In this document: positions 18,580 to 30,057 of the stretch, one piece after another | Numbering within the stretch: the first letter of the stretch is position 1 | Layout: the number at the start of each line of letters is the position of its first letter | Assembly (NCBI RefSeq): GCF_002163625.1 | Contig: NZ_CP020892.1 | Coordinates: forward strand, 3,782,001 to 3,846,000 | Source: Pseudomonas sp. M30-35 | Lineage (GTDB): Bacteria; Pseudomonadota; Gammaproteobacteria; Pseudomonadales; Pseudomonadaceae | Direction of reading: 5' to 3' | DNA: 64,000 nt | Program-made: the position numbers and the translations under genes | Notes under the pieces: generated by a model | Told to the model about the DNA's origin: nothing | What the model saw: only the letters and a program-made list of their open reading frames with translations | Database searches by the model: none

Positions 18580-19602
18580 CTACCAACCAACGCCGAACCC
18601 CAAGCTATAGCGGGTTTCATCCAATTCGTTGTCAGAGCCACCACCACTGACCAAATCTTTCTCGGCTTTCATATTGAGCGAAGCCCAGTCAGTTACCTTG
18701 TAGCGCAACCCCACCTCAGCATCGAAGGTGTAATTCGCTACGTCATCCAGTGGTTTACCGACCTCACCAGTGGTAAAGAACTCAACAGCCTTACCCAGTA
18801 AGTAACGGTTGTAGTCCCACTTACCGCTAATCGCGTAGAAGTTCGTTTGGTCGCCGTTGGCATACTCGTAATCAGTCCGGTTGATTAGCCCGGCGATAGA
18901 GAAAGCACCTAACTCGTCATCCCAGAACTGATAACCGGGACCCGTACCGACAGTGCGTTGACGCTCCAGATCTTCGACCTTATCGCGCTTGTACTCCAGA
19001 CGCCCCTGCCAGAACCAGTGTTCATCGAGGAAACGGTCGAGGGCATATTCGGCGTCCCAGTTGTCCGTCGTGACCACATGATCCGAGAGTTCACGGTTGT
19101 AACCTGCTGTCGCATTGTGCCGCCAGGCTCCGTGGCGGGCCTGGGTTTTCAGATCGATATCGTAATCATCAGTGTCGGTCTCTGAGCGTTTGAAATCAAA
19201 GGCTGCATCGATATTACCGCGCCACGTCAGGTCTTCGACAACCGGCTTGGGCTTCATGATCTGGGTGATGCTTGCCAGCTCAATAGTGCGCGGCGCCTCG
19301 CCATTGACCAACACTACTTGCCCAGCCTCGCCAGCACGCAGTGACTTGGCCCGCTCAGTGTTTGAGTCGTCTTCCTTAACCAGCAGCTCACGATCGCTTT
19401 CCAGCGTTTTGACTTTGCTCCACGCCAACGGAATCGCTCCACCGTAATCGGTTTGCAGGAGTAATTTGTTGCCGTCGAAGAATTTGATTGTCCCGGTAAG
19501 ACGGTCGCCGTTTTTTAGCCAGACGGTGTCTGCCAGAAGCGGCGAGGCGGCCAAGAACAACGTGATGCTTAGTAATGTACGAGAAGCTGTTTGTGAAAAC
19601 AT
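18580..19602 (-). CDS. DUF481 outer-membrane protein, copy 1
   Basis: 340 residues with signal peptide (cleaved after SPLLA). After a short N-terminal domain containing DTVWLKNGDRLTG comes a C-terminal beta-barrel of the DUF481/YdiY family, ending in an aromatic residue (GFGVGW) as outer-membrane barrels do. It is a paralogue of the next gene (19731-20729): both share the N-terminal motif, RFLxEHWFW and GPGYxFWDD. Function unknown; likely an outer-membrane barrel of small size. Confidence 0.87.
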   Translation of the reverse strand: MFSQTASRTLLSITLFLAASPLLADTVWLKNGDRLTGTIKFFDGNKLLLQTDYGGAIPLAWSKVKTLESDRELLVKEDDSNTERAKSLRAGEAGQVVLVNGEAPRTIELASITQIMKPKPVVEDLTWRGNIDAAFDFKRSETDTDDYDIDLKTQARHGAWRHNATAGYNRELSDHVVTTDNWDAEYALDRFLDEHWFWQGRLEYKRDKVEDLERQRTVGTGPGYQFWDDELGAFSIAGLINRTDYEYANGDQTNFYAISGKWDYNRYLLGKAVEFFTTGEVGKPLDDVANYTFDAEVGLRYKVTDWASLNMKAEKDLVSGGGSDNELDETRYSLGFGVGW

Positions 19603-19730
19603 AGGTGACTATGACTGCTCAGATTCTAGAAAAGTCGCGCATTATGTACTTCCGCGACACCTGAACAAGCACAGACCGAGCTTTTCCAGCCAAGTTCAGG
19701 ATTCTTCCGACCAATCGACTCAAGTATTAC

Positions 19731-20729
19731 CTACCAACCCACACCAACACCGATCAAAAAGTTCTCATCGGTGTTATCCCCAGCTTGCGCTTCGATGCGG
19801 TCGAGCTCATACAAGATAGACACCCGCGCCCAGTCATTTAGCCGGTAACGCAGGCCAAACTCACTTTCATAGACATAGTCAATTTCACTGATTTCAGGGA
19901 ACTGGACTTCAGCATTGGTGTAGAACTCCAGACGCGTCCCCCACAGCAGGCGTTTGTAATCCCAAACCAGTGAGAATGTGCGAAAACTCAAATCGCCACC
20001 GGGGTAGTCAAACTTGACCTGGTTAACCTGCCCAATCAAATCAAAACGCCCCAGAGAGTCATCCCAGAACCGATAGCCGGGACCGGTGCCGATAATTTGC
20101 TGCTTTTCGACAAACTCAAGATGATCGACTTGCTGCTCACCGCCTAAACGCCAAAACCAATGCTCGGTTAAAAACCGGTCGATGTCGTACTCAAGGTTCC
20201 AGTTGTCATCGGTCACACGATCGTTTTTAGTCTCACGCTCATATTCGCCATTCATCACCTGCCGCCAGCGCCCTTGCTCGATTCGGGTATCTCCCTTGAG
20301 CCTGAACTCATCGGACTTATCATCTTTGCGTTCAAGATCAAGCTTGGCGTCAAGATTGCCCTCCCACGTAAAGTCCTGGAGAAACTCACGCGCCGGCACC
20401 AAGCGCGTCACGCTGGCCAGTGGCACGGTTTGCGTCGAGACATCGGTAATCCGCACCATTCCTTTGCCCGCCGCCGCTAGCTGCTTGCTATGTTTGCTGT
20501 CGAGACCTTGACGGCGAATGAGTAGCGGCTGATCTGAGCTGAGTGTTTCGATATCAGACCAGTTGATTAATACTTGGCCCGCATACTTGGTCTTTAAAGA
20601 CAGTTTCCCGCCATCGAGCAGGATAATTTCGCCGCTCAGGCGGTCACCATTATTCAACCAGACCGTATCGGCCATAAGCGGCGCGGCAACACCCAACGAC
20701 ATGAAGAGCAAGCAGGTACGCAGCCACAT
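19731..20729 (-). CDS. DUF481 outer-membrane protein, copy 2
   Basis: 332 residues, signal peptide to AAPLMA, then DTVWLNNGDRLSGEI and a DUF481 barrel ending GVGVGW. Tandem paralogue of the gene downstream; copies diverge strongly outside shared motifs, so the duplication is old. Its ATG overlaps, on the opposite strand, that of the alkyltransferase-like gene (shared bases 20728-20729). No strong ribosome binding site is visible before this ATG. Confidence 0.87.
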   Translation of the reverse strand: MWLRTCLLFMSLGVAAPLMADTVWLNNGDRLSGEIILLDGGKLSLKTKYAGQVLINWSDIETLSSDQPLLIRRQGLDSKHSKQLAAAGKGMVRITDVSTQTVPLASVTRLVPAREFLQDFTWEGNLDAKLDLERKDDKSDEFRLKGDTRIEQGRWRQVMNGEYERETKNDRVTDDNWNLEYDIDRFLTEHWFWRLGGEQQVDHLEFVEKQQIIGTGPGYRFWDDSLGRFDLIGQVNQVKFDYPGGDLSFRTFSLVWDYKRLLWGTRLEFYTNAEVQFPEISEIDYVYESEFGLRYRLNDWARVSILYELDRIEAQAGDNTDENFLIGVGVGW

Positions 20730-21120
20730 GATTGATCACCCAGACTTGAAACAGGTTAAATCAGCCAAGGATGCCGCCTTGCCATCATCTAACGCAAGTC
20801 AACAGGAGCGTAAAACAGCCTTGTATACCGTGCTCGCACAGATTCCTGAGGGGTGTGTAGTCAGTTATGGCCAACTGGCTGAACTCGCGGGGCTAGGCCG
20901 TGCCGCGCGCTGGGTGGGCCGGACGTTAAGTCAACTGCCAGACGGCAGCAGTTTGCCGTGGCATCGAGTAGTTGCAGCAGGAGGCAGACTGAGCTTAAGT
21001 GCAGGCAGCCATTCCGGGGCAGAACAGCGCGCTCGATTACGGGCCGAAGGCATCACTATTCGAGGAGAAAAAGTGGATATCCGACAGCACGGCTGGCGTC
21101 CAATGGAGCACAGCGGTTAG
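20728..21120 (+). CDS. Alkyltransferase-like protein (ATL), DNA-damage recognition
   Basis: 130 residues homologous to the DNA-binding domain of O6-alkylguanine methyltransferase (VSYGQLAELAGLGRAARWVG). The catalytic PCHR motif is replaced by PWHR (Trp for Cys), the hallmark of Atl1-type proteins, which bind O6-alkylguanine and hand it to nucleotide excision repair without removing the alkyl group. The start is uncertain: ATG at 20728 overlaps the DUF481 start on the other strand, and ATG at 20701 is also in frame; the conserved domain begins some 28 residues after 20728. Confidence 0.88.
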   Translation: MIDHPDLKQVKSAKDAALPSSNASQQERKTALYTVLAQIPEGCVVSYGQLAELAGLGRAARWVGRTLSQLPDGSSLPWHRVVAAGGRLSLSAGSHSGAEQRARLRAEGITIRGEKVDIRQHGWRPMEHSG

Positions 21121-21164
21121 AGTGCGCCCTTTGTTAAGTATTTCTCTAAGCTGAAACCTGCCTA

Positions 21165-22733
21165 ATGCCTCAAAAAAGCTGGCGCGAAGCACTCGACGCC
21201 TACTCTAGCCCCTCGACACTGGTACTACTGCTACTTGGATTCGCCGCAGGCATGCCTTACATGCTGGTGTTTTCCACTTTGTCAGTATGGCTGCGTGAAG
21301 CCGGTGTCGCCCGCGAAACCATCGGTTTTGCGAGCCTGATCGGCCTCGCCTACGCCTTTAAATGGGTTTGGTCGCCACTACTCGACCAGTGGCGTCTGCC
21401 GCTACTGGGGAGACTGGGACGCCGCCGTTCCTGGCTCGTGCTTTCGCAATTGTTGATTGTTGTCGGCATGGCTGGCATGGCCATGTGTGACCCACAAACC
21501 CGTCTGACCTGGCTGATTGCGCTTGCGGTATTGGTCGCGTTCGCCTCGGCCACCCAAGACATTGCCGTCGATGCTTATCGCCTTGAGATTGTCGACGACA
21601 GCCGTCAAGCAGCTCTCGCCGCCAGCTACATGGCCGGTTACCGCATCGCTGCACTGCTTGCCACTGCTGGTGCGTTGTACTTCGCCGAAGGTTTTGGTTC
21701 AACCACACAGCTTTATCAGTTCAGCGCGTGGTCGAGTACCTACCTGGTATTTGCTCTGCTGATGGTGCCTGCGCTGATTACCAGCTTGTGGATGCGCGAG
21801 CCCGACGTGCCAATTCGTACGCAAATGGCAGCCGCTCGCTATGGATTTAGCCATCAGATTGCCTCGGTACTGGTACTGATTGTATTGCTGGTTTCGGTAC
21901 CGGCGATGTTCACCCAACTCTATAACACCGACTTCGCCAGCGTTATATCGGGCCAGATGAGCATGCTCGACCTGCTGCTGACCGATCGCGCATTTCTGCG
22001 CGCCCTGCTCTACACCATTTTGACAACCCTGTGCCTGTCATCAATGGGCCGTCGCAGCTTGGCACCGGTACTGACACCGGTGAACGACTTTGCCATGCGC
22101 TATCGCTGGCAGGCCCTCATCTTGCTCGGGCTGATCGCCACGTACCGTATGTCCGATACGGTGATGGGCGTGATGGCTAACGTGTTTTATATCGACCAAG
22201 GTTTCACCAAAGATCAGATCGCCAGCGTCAGCAAGTTGTTTGGTTTGGTTATGACGCTCCTCGGCGCAGGTTTCGGTGGATTGCTGATCGTCCGCTTTGG
22301 CATTCTGCCGATCTTGCTTATCGGCGGTGCAGCGTCAGCAGCAACTAATCTACTGTTCCTTATGCTCGCCGGCATGGGTGCGAATCTGGATATGCTGATT
22401 ATCACAATATCAGCCGACAACTTCAGCGCAGGCCTCGCCACAGCGGCGTTTGTAGCCTATCTATCGAGCCTGACCAACCTCAAGTTCTCAGCGACCCAAT
22501 ATGCCCTGCTCAGCTCCATCATGTTGCTGTTGCCAAGACTGATTGGTGGCTACTCCGGGGTTATGGTCGAGAAGTTCGGTTACCCACATTTTTTCCTGAT
22601 CACCGCTCTGCTCGGCTTGCCAACGCTATTTTTGATCATCATTCAGTGGCGTCGTGAACGCTCACAGGCCGATGGCAAATCGTCTGCGCCAGCCAGCCCC
22701 CCCCCGCCTCCAAGCTCGACCGAGCAAGCTTAA
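21165..22733 (+). CDS. ampG: Muropeptide permease AmpG
   Basis: 522 residues, major facilitator fold with about fourteen hydrophobic segments. AmpG family motifs: GFAAGMPYMLVFSTLSVWL at the start and AFASATQDIAVDAYRLE in TM4-5. Imports GlcNAc-anhydroMurNAc muropeptides into the cytoplasm for cell wall recycling and so feeds AmpR control of beta-lactamase. The C-terminal tail is a proline-rich extension (PASPPPPPSS). It begins 44 bases after the ATL stop and ends with a weak hairpin near 22750. Confidence 0.93.
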   Translation: MPQKSWREALDAYSSPSTLVLLLLGFAAGMPYMLVFSTLSVWLREAGVARETIGFASLIGLAYAFKWVWSPLLDQWRLPLLGRLGRRRSWLVLSQLLIVVGMAGMAMCDPQTRLTWLIALAVLVAFASATQDIAVDAYRLEIVDDSRQAALAASYMAGYRIAALLATAGALYFAEGFGSTTQLYQFSAWSSTYLVFALLMVPALITSLWMREPDVPIRTQMAAARYGFSHQIASVLVLIVLLVSVPAMFTQLYNTDFASVISGQMSMLDLLLTDRAFLRALLYTILTTLCLSSMGRRSLAPVLTPVNDFAMRYRWQALILLGLIATYRMSDTVMGVMANVFYIDQGFTKDQIASVSKLFGLVMTLLGAGFGGLLIVRFGILPILLIGGAASAATNLLFLMLAGMGANLDMLIITISADNFSAGLATAAFVAYLSSLTNLKFSATQYALLSSIMLLLPRLIGGYSGVMVEKFGYPHFFLITALLGLPTLFLIIIQWRRERSQADGKSSAPASPPPPPSSTEQA

Positions 22734-22991
22734 ACGCGACTAAACAGTGGTGGTGCCTAGAGCGCCACCGCCTGCAAGATAAGCACTTTGGTAACAATTT
22801 AAGGGCGATCTACTGCGATCCTGCAATAAAGTGGTGGTATTGTTGATGGCTAACTTGGATTTTTCACTCAAGGCTATTCTATTAGTCCAAATAACAATAA
22901 AAACAACGCTACGCCAACGCTGACGCAACCCATTTAGTTTGTTTGCACGGCAGAGGCACAGAGCGATTGGTTTTACGCTACGGAGCGCAGC

Positions 22992-23693
22992 ATGCAGGCA
23001 GAGCAACATCCAGCTTCCACCGCCGAAAACAATGTGTTTGATACATGGTGGAAAAAACAAGGCGAATGGGTTGAAGAACCCAACGTTCGTCGCGGCGGAG
23101 AAAGTGGTGTACAGCGCATCTACGATGACAACGGCAACCTACTCTACGCCAAGCGCCAAACGGGACACATTCACCGCAGTTGGCTACATCCACTGGGTCG
23201 CCTGACTGTTTTGCGTGAGCGCGATGCGCTGATCGGTGCACGTAAGGCTGGCGTCAATGTGCCGCAGATTGTGTACTGCTCAACCAGCAATGAGCGTGGT
23301 TTGCTGATCACTGCCGCATTGCAAGGCTACCAAACCATTGAAGACTGGTATGCCGCTGGCGGCCGCGAGCAATATGGTGAAGCACTGCACACCCAATTGC
23401 TAAAAACCATAGGCATCAACATCGCCAGACTCAACCGCGCACGCTGGCAACATGGCTGCATCTACGCCAAGCATGTGTTTGTTTATGTTGAAGGTGAAGG
23501 GGCTGCGGCCAAACCGCATGCAGCGCTACTTGACCTTGAAAAGTGTCGCCAGCGCTTGACCAGCAAACAAGCCGCATTGCACGACATCAAGCAGCTACGT
23601 CGCCACTCCGACTGGAGTGCAGCGGACTGGAAAGTCCTGAAAGACGCTTATGAGCAGGAATTTGGTCGCAAACTGAGCGAACTGCCCGACTGA
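22992..23693 (+). CDS. inaA: InaA-family lipopolysaccharide kinase-like protein
   Basis: 233 residues with a kinase-like fold of the WaaP/Kdo kinase group: HGCIYAKHVFVY aligns with the catalytic loop and LLDLEKCR with the metal-binding DL motif. InaA was named for induction by acid or salicylate; proteins of this family phosphorylate LPS core sugars or are of unknown target. GGAG precedes the ATG. In P. aeruginosa I recall inaA next to the methyltransferase and colRS genes (PA4378-PA4381), which here lie 8 kb away (31146-33914). Confidence 0.82.
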   Translation: MQAEQHPASTAENNVFDTWWKKQGEWVEEPNVRRGGESGVQRIYDDNGNLLYAKRQTGHIHRSWLHPLGRLTVLRERDALIGARKAGVNVPQIVYCSTSNERGLLITAALQGYQTIEDWYAAGGREQYGEALHTQLLKTIGINIARLNRARWQHGCIYAKHVFVYVEGEGAAAKPHAALLDLEKCRQRLTSKQAALHDIKQLRRHSDWSAADWKVLKDAYEQEFGRKLSELPD

Positions 23694-23705
23694 TCAAAAA
23701 CCTGA

Positions 23706-23750
23706 ACAACCCCGCCAGACATTTGGCAATCATCTGCCTGGCTGGGTTGT
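23706..23750. terminator. Hairpin between convergent inaA and mscS
   Basis: Arms acaaccccgccagac and ctgcctggctgggttgt, imperfect but long. Probable terminator for both genes. Confidence 0.6.
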
Positions 23751-23775
23751 ATACGTCACCGGCGCTTGGAAAAGC

Positions 23776-24609
23776 TTACGCCGCAGGCGCCTGCACCATG
23801 TGCATGACACGCTGAGGGAACGGAATTCCGATACCCGCTTCAGTCAACTCCACTTTGGCTCTTTCGGTGAAATCGAAAGTCACTGGCCAGTAATCCCCCG
23901 TCGCAACCCAAACGCGCAACGCCAAATCAACCGAACTCTCGCCCAGTCCCGTCACATACACCACCGGCTCTGGCTTGGTATGTACACGCGGGTCCTCAGC
24001 GATTTTCAACAGCACTTCTCGAGCTTTTTTGATGTCGCTCGAGTAATCAATGCCTACTGCGATATCAACACGGCGCGTGGGTTCACGCGAATAATTGGTG
24101 ATATTGCCATTCGACAGGCTGCCGTTCGGCACAATAATCACTTTATTGTCAGCAGTTTTCAGCGTGGTATGGAAGATCTGAATGGTATCGACGCTGCCGC
24201 CTACCCCTTGACCTTCGATCCAATCACCCACCCGAAACGGGCGGAACATCATGATCAGCACGCCACCGGCAAAGTTAGCCAGGCTGCCTTGCAGCGCCAA
24301 GCCAATTGCCAAGCCTGCGGCACCAATCATCGCAATAAATGAAGTGGTCTCAACCCCAATCATCGACGCAACGCTGATGATCAGTAGTATTTTCAGGATG
24401 ATATTGCCCAGGTTGCCGATAAAGCCATTCAGTGCAGGATCAAAACTGCGCGCACTGAGCAGCTTGGAAACGCGGCGAGTCAATGAATTGATCAACCACC
24501 AGCCGATACACAGGGTCAGTAAGGCCAAGCCGAACTTCAAGCTGTAACTCACGATTATTGGCAACCATGCCTCGGACATAGTGAGAATTTGATCGACAGT
24601 TATATCCAT
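23776..24609 (-). CDS. mscS: Small-conductance mechanosensitive channel
   Basis: 277 residues, close to E. coli MscS (286). Three N-terminal membrane helices; the pore helix GAAGLAIGLALQGSLANFAGG (Gly/Ala-rich packing) and the following FRPFRVGDWI beta domain are typical. Opens on membrane tension to release solutes after osmotic downshock. GGGAG lies before the ATG. Stands as a single gene. Confidence 0.94.
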   Translation of the reverse strand: MDITVDQILTMSEAWLPIIVSYSLKFGLALLTLCIGWWLINSLTRRVSKLLSARSFDPALNGFIGNLGNIILKILLIISVASMIGVETTSFIAMIGAAGLAIGLALQGSLANFAGGVLIMMFRPFRVGDWIEGQGVGGSVDTIQIFHTTLKTADNKVIIVPNGSLSNGNITNYSREPTRRVDIAVGIDYSSDIKKAREVLLKIAEDPRVHTKPEPVVYVTGLGESSVDLALRVWVATGDYWPVTFDFTERAKVELTEAGIGIPFPQRVMHMVQAPAA

Positions 24610-24660
24610 GGAACACTCCCTTTATAAACATTCGTGCCCTTAATCAGACACGTAAAACGA

Positions 24661-24686
24661 AATCGCCATGGCAAGCCATGGCGATT
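24661..24686 (-). terminator. Perfect palindrome downstream of yajQ
   Basis: Exact 12-base arms aatcgccatggc and gccatggcgatt separated by two bases, 60 bases after the yajQ stop. On the minus strand TTTCGTTTTA follows; probable terminator. Confidence 0.65.
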
Positions 24687-24746
24687 AAATTGCTAATACA
24701 CCTTTTTGCGACGACAAAGTACCGCCAAGGTTCAACCCATTATGGG

Positions 24747-25226
24747 TTAATCGCGGAAATTGTTGAACTGCAGTGGCATATCGAACTCTTTTGCCCGCAA
24801 TACGGCAATTGCTTCTTGTAAATCATCACGCTTCTTGCCAGTCACACGAACCTGCTCGCCTTGAATAGCAGCCTGTACCTTGAGCTTGGCGTCTTTAATG
24901 TAGGCGACGATTTTTTTCGCCAGTTCTTTGTCGATACCTTCACGCAGGTTGGCTTCCTGCTTCATGGACTTACCGGAAGCGTAGGCATCCTTGAACTCAA
25001 GGCATTGCACATCAATCTTGCGTTTAACCAAGCTGAGCTTGAGAATTTCAGCCATTTGCTCAAGCTGAAAATCTGCATCGGCGGTTAAAGTGACCGTTAA
25101 ATCTTTAGCTTCGAAGCTGCCTTTACCGCGAAGATCGTAACGACGTTCCAGTTCTTTCATGGCATTGTCGATGGCGTTAGTCACTTCGTGTTTATCTAGC
25201 TCGGACACCACGTCGAACGAAGGCAT
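24747..25226 (-). CDS. yajQ: YajQ-family nucleotide-binding protein
   Basis: 159 residues, [15 protein letters not shown] to PLQFNNFRD, exactly the YajQ (DUF520) family. Homologues bind cyclic di-GMP or other nucleotides and, in Xanthomonas, act with a transcription factor in virulence control. Upstream starts in the frame are rejected because AGGAGG sits eight bases before the ATG at 25226. Monocistronic. Confidence 0.94.
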   Translation of the reverse strand: MPSFDVVSELDKHEVTNAIDNAMKELERRYDLRGKGSFEAKDLTVTLTADADFQLEQMAEILKLSLVKRKIDVQCLEFKDAYASGKSMKQEANLREGIDKELAKKIVAYIKDAKLKVQAAIQGEQVRVTGKKRDDLQEAIAVLRAKEFDMPLQFNNFRD

Positions 25227-25371
25227 AGGTTTCCTCCTGTGTTTGGCGCGACCCACATCACGAATGGGCCGCTGATTGCTTGACGATTAAAAATCCTAGT
25301 CATTATATATCGGGAGCGACATCGACTGCCCAGCGACGGCCCCAGATCACACCTTCTTTTGTGAGTTTTAA

Positions 25372-27251
<1,880 letters not shown>

Positions 27252-27298
27252 CACCACGCTACCCTCATAGCATTCTAGCCACTGCGACCTCTCCTGCT

Positions 27299-29317
27299 AT
27301 GTCCCTGCGCCAGCATTTAGAAAACCTACCCGTTGGCCGAAAAATGCTTTCAGCACTGTTGGTGCTCGTCATCGCCGTGTTGCTGGTTGCCAACTTGACC
27401 TTTATCAGTGCGGCTTACTGGATTTCCCAGCAAAGCATGGCGCCGCAAGCGATGCACACGCTCGGACGAATTATCGCCAGCCCCGAGCTGAGCCATAAAG
27501 CCTTAAGCTCAGCCAGCGAGGCGCAAGCGGTGCTCAAACGGTTGGACGACTACCCGCCGTTACGCGGTGCGGTGATCTACGGCAGTAACGGGCGCAGCCT
27601 CGCGCAGTTACAGCGCGGTGAAAAGCTCGAGATGCCTGAACGCCTCGAGGAGCTAGACTCTTGGCGCGTAACCGAATTTCGCAGCAATCAACTAATTGAA
27701 TTGCCGCAGCTCAATGGGCGCCCCGGTCATTTGCTGCTGGTCGCCTCCAGCGAGCTACCCGGCGCTTTCTACACCGGCACGCTGACAGCCAGCCTGTTGA
27801 TTCTGGCCGTTAGCGCAATGCTCTGGTTTTTGGTCGCTCGACAGATCCGGCGTTTAATCACCAAACCGATTCGTAAGCTCGAAGAGCTGTCGCGCCAAGT
27901 GACCCGTGAAGAAAATTACTCCTTGCGCGCCAAGCGCGGGAATAAAGACGAAATCGGCAGCCTTGCGGATGCGTTTAATACCATGATGATGCGCATCGAG
28001 GCACGTGAGCAGCAGCTCAAGCGCGCCCGGGACGAGTCGCAAACAGCCTTCGATCAAGCCCAGCAACTGGCAGAAGAAACCCGCCATTCGAACCGTAAGC
28101 TTGAGCTGGAAGTTCAGTTTCGCAGCAAGATTGAAAAGAAACTCACCGGTTTTCAAAACTATCTCAACAGCATCATCGACTCGATGCCTTCCGCGCTTAT
28201 TGCCTTGGATGACGAGCTTTACGTCACGCAATGGAATCAGGAGGCCAGCGCTCTATCGGGGACCACGCTAGATGAAGCACTTAACCAGCCGGTGTTCCTG
28301 GCCTTTCCACACCTTAAGCTTTACCTCAACCAACTCAAGCGCACCATCGATAAACATAAGGTCGAAAAAATTGAGCGGATTACGTGGAGCCGAGAGGGTC
28401 AGCCGCACCACTTTGCCCTGACGTTCTACCCTCTGACCGGCGTTAGCGGCCGTGGCGTAGTGATCCGGATTGACGATATTACTCAGCGCCTCAACCTTGA
28501 AGAGGTCATGGTTCAATCCGAAAAAATGTTATCTGTAGGAGGCCTGGCCGCAGGCATGGCCCATGAGATCAACAACCCGCTCGGCGCCATACTGCATAAT
28601 GTGCAGAACATTCGCCGGCGCTTGTCGCCCGAGCTTGAGCGTAATCGTGAGATAGCGGCGCAAGAAAATATCTCACTGGAAGCCATAGACCGTTATTTGC
28701 AAGCCAGGGAAATTCCACAGTTACTCGGGGGCATTCAGCAGGCTGGTACACGGGCCTCTAAAATCGTCAGCCACATGCTCAACTTTAGCCGGTTGAGCAA
28801 CCGTCAATTAATCCCTTGTAAACTGCCTGCGCTTATCGACCAAGCGCTCGAGATCGCCAGCAATGACTTTGACCTGGCTGAACGCTTCGATTTCAAGAGC
28901 CTGATTATCGAGCGCAAATTTGACCACACCCTTGGCCCGGTACCGGTCACCGCGAACGAGCTAGAGCAGGTTTTGCTCAACCTGTTGAAGAACGCAGCCC
29001 AGGCCATTCATCAGCGCGATGATCAACGCACTCCAGGGCGAATTAGCTTACGCACTCGCCTGAGTCCACCATGGGCAATCATTGAAGTTGAAGACAACGG
29101 CATTGGCATGCCCGAATCAGTGCGCAAACGAATATTTGAACCGTTTTTTACCACCAAGGAAGTCGGCCAAGGTACCGGGTTGGGTTTATCAGTCTCTTAC
29201 TTCATTATCACCAACAATCACAAAGGGCAGATGGAAGTACAGGCCAACAAGGATAAAGGCACTTGCTTTATTCTGCGCTTACCACTTATAGCCCCACCTC
29301 AAGCCACAGGTTTATAA
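27299..29317 (+). CDS. Membrane sensor histidine kinase (HAMP-PAS)
   Basis: 672 residues: TM1 at about residues 17-40, a periplasmic domain of about 120 residues, TM2 near 160-185, HAMP, coiled coil, a PAS domain at about 290-400, HisKA with [15 protein letters not shown] (phosphorylated H422) and HATPase with [25 protein letters not shown] and GTGLGLSVS. Kinase of the NtrB-like group. The response regulator two genes upstream is the likely partner. Signal unknown; the P. aeruginosa homologue (PA4398, from memory) affects swarming and biofilm. Confidence 0.9.
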   Translation: MSLRQHLENLPVGRKMLSALLVLVIAVLLVANLTFISAAYWISQQSMAPQAMHTLGRIIASPELSHKALSSASEAQAVLKRLDDYPPLRGAVIYGSNGRSLAQLQRGEKLEMPERLEELDSWRVTEFRSNQLIELPQLNGRPGHLLLVASSELPGAFYTGTLTASLLILAVSAMLWFLVARQIRRLITKPIRKLEELSRQVTREENYSLRAKRGNKDEIGSLADAFNTMMMRIEAREQQLKRARDESQTAFDQAQQLAEETRHSNRKLELEVQFRSKIEKKLTGFQNYLNSIIDSMPSALIALDDELYVTQWNQEASALSGTTLDEALNQPVFLAFPHLKLYLNQLKRTIDKHKVEKIERITWSREGQPHHFALTFYPLTGVSGRGVVIRIDDITQRLNLEEVMVQSEKMLSVGGLAAGMAHEINNPLGAILHNVQNIRRRLSPELERNREIAAQENISLEAIDRYLQAREIPQLLGGIQQAGTRASKIVSHMLNFSRLSNRQLIPCKLPALIDQALEIASNDFDLAERFDFKSLIIERKFDHTLGPVPVTANELEQVLLNLLKNAAQAIHQRDDQRTPGRISLRTRLSPPWAIIEVEDNGIGMPESVRKRIFEPFFTTKEVGQGTGLGLSVSYFIITNNHKGQMEVQANKDKGTCFILRLPLIAPPQATGL

Positions 29318-29319
29318 AC

Positions 29320-29901
29320 ATGGGTTTTCGCCTCTCAAAAATTTATACCCGCACCGGCGACGCTGGCGAAACCGGTTTGGCAGATGGCCGGAGAGTGACT
29401 AAAGATCACCCCCGCGTTGAAGCCATGGGCGAAATTGACACGCTAAACAGTCATATCGGCCTGTTGATTGCCGAGTTGCAACAGCTAACAAGCCAGCACC
29501 CAGAGCTAAACGATGTAATTGAGGTTCTGGAACCCTGCCAACACCGTTTGTTTGACTTGGGTGGCGAGCTGGCGATGCCCGACTACCAAGCTCTGCAAAC
29601 GACTGAAGTTGAGCGCCTGGAGCAAGCTATTGATCGCTGGAATGAAGTCCTCGGCCCGCTTGAGAACTTCATCCTTCCTGGCGGTTCGAAACTCGTCGCG
29701 CAAGCACATATTTGCCGGAGTCTGGCGCGTGGCGCTGAGCGGCGTTGCCAGCATCTAAACGCACAAGAGCCTATGCGCAAGGTCGGGCTGGCTTATATAA
29801 ATCGTATGTCTGACCTGCTGTTTGTTGCGGCCAGAATCATCGCCCGGCACCAACACGTCAGCGAAGTGCTCTGGCAGGCAGCGCCAAAGCACGTTGAGTA
29901 A
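29320..29901 (+). CDS. Corrinoid adenosyltransferase, PduO type
   Basis: 193 residues. MGFRLSKIYTRTGDAGETGL is the family N-terminus, followed by EAMGEIDTLNSHIGLL and the C-terminal RVAARGAERR-like RSLARGAERRCQHL and YINRMSDLLFVAAR. Transfers adenosyl from ATP to cob(I)alamin to make coenzyme B12. An upstream frame opens inside the kinase gene (29263), but the ATG at 29320, two bases after the kinase stop, matches the family; co-transcription with the kinase is likely. Confidence 0.92.
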   Translation: MGFRLSKIYTRTGDAGETGLADGRRVTKDHPRVEAMGEIDTLNSHIGLLIAELQQLTSQHPELNDVIEVLEPCQHRLFDLGGELAMPDYQALQTTEVERLEQAIDRWNEVLGPLENFILPGGSKLVAQAHICRSLARGAERRCQHLNAQEPMRKVGLAYINRMSDLLFVAARIIARHQHVSEVLWQAAPKHVE

Positions 29902-30057
29902 CAAGTAGCGCCAACAACTCCCAAATAGGTTTCGTGTGATTCCTCGTGAAACTTAGGGTGACTGGCGCTTTTTAGCCACCAATAGCAGCCGCGTATATTC
30001 GGTGTATTGGCTAAGCCATGGTGGACATGCTTCGTGTTGTCTTCCCCTACGGATTGC

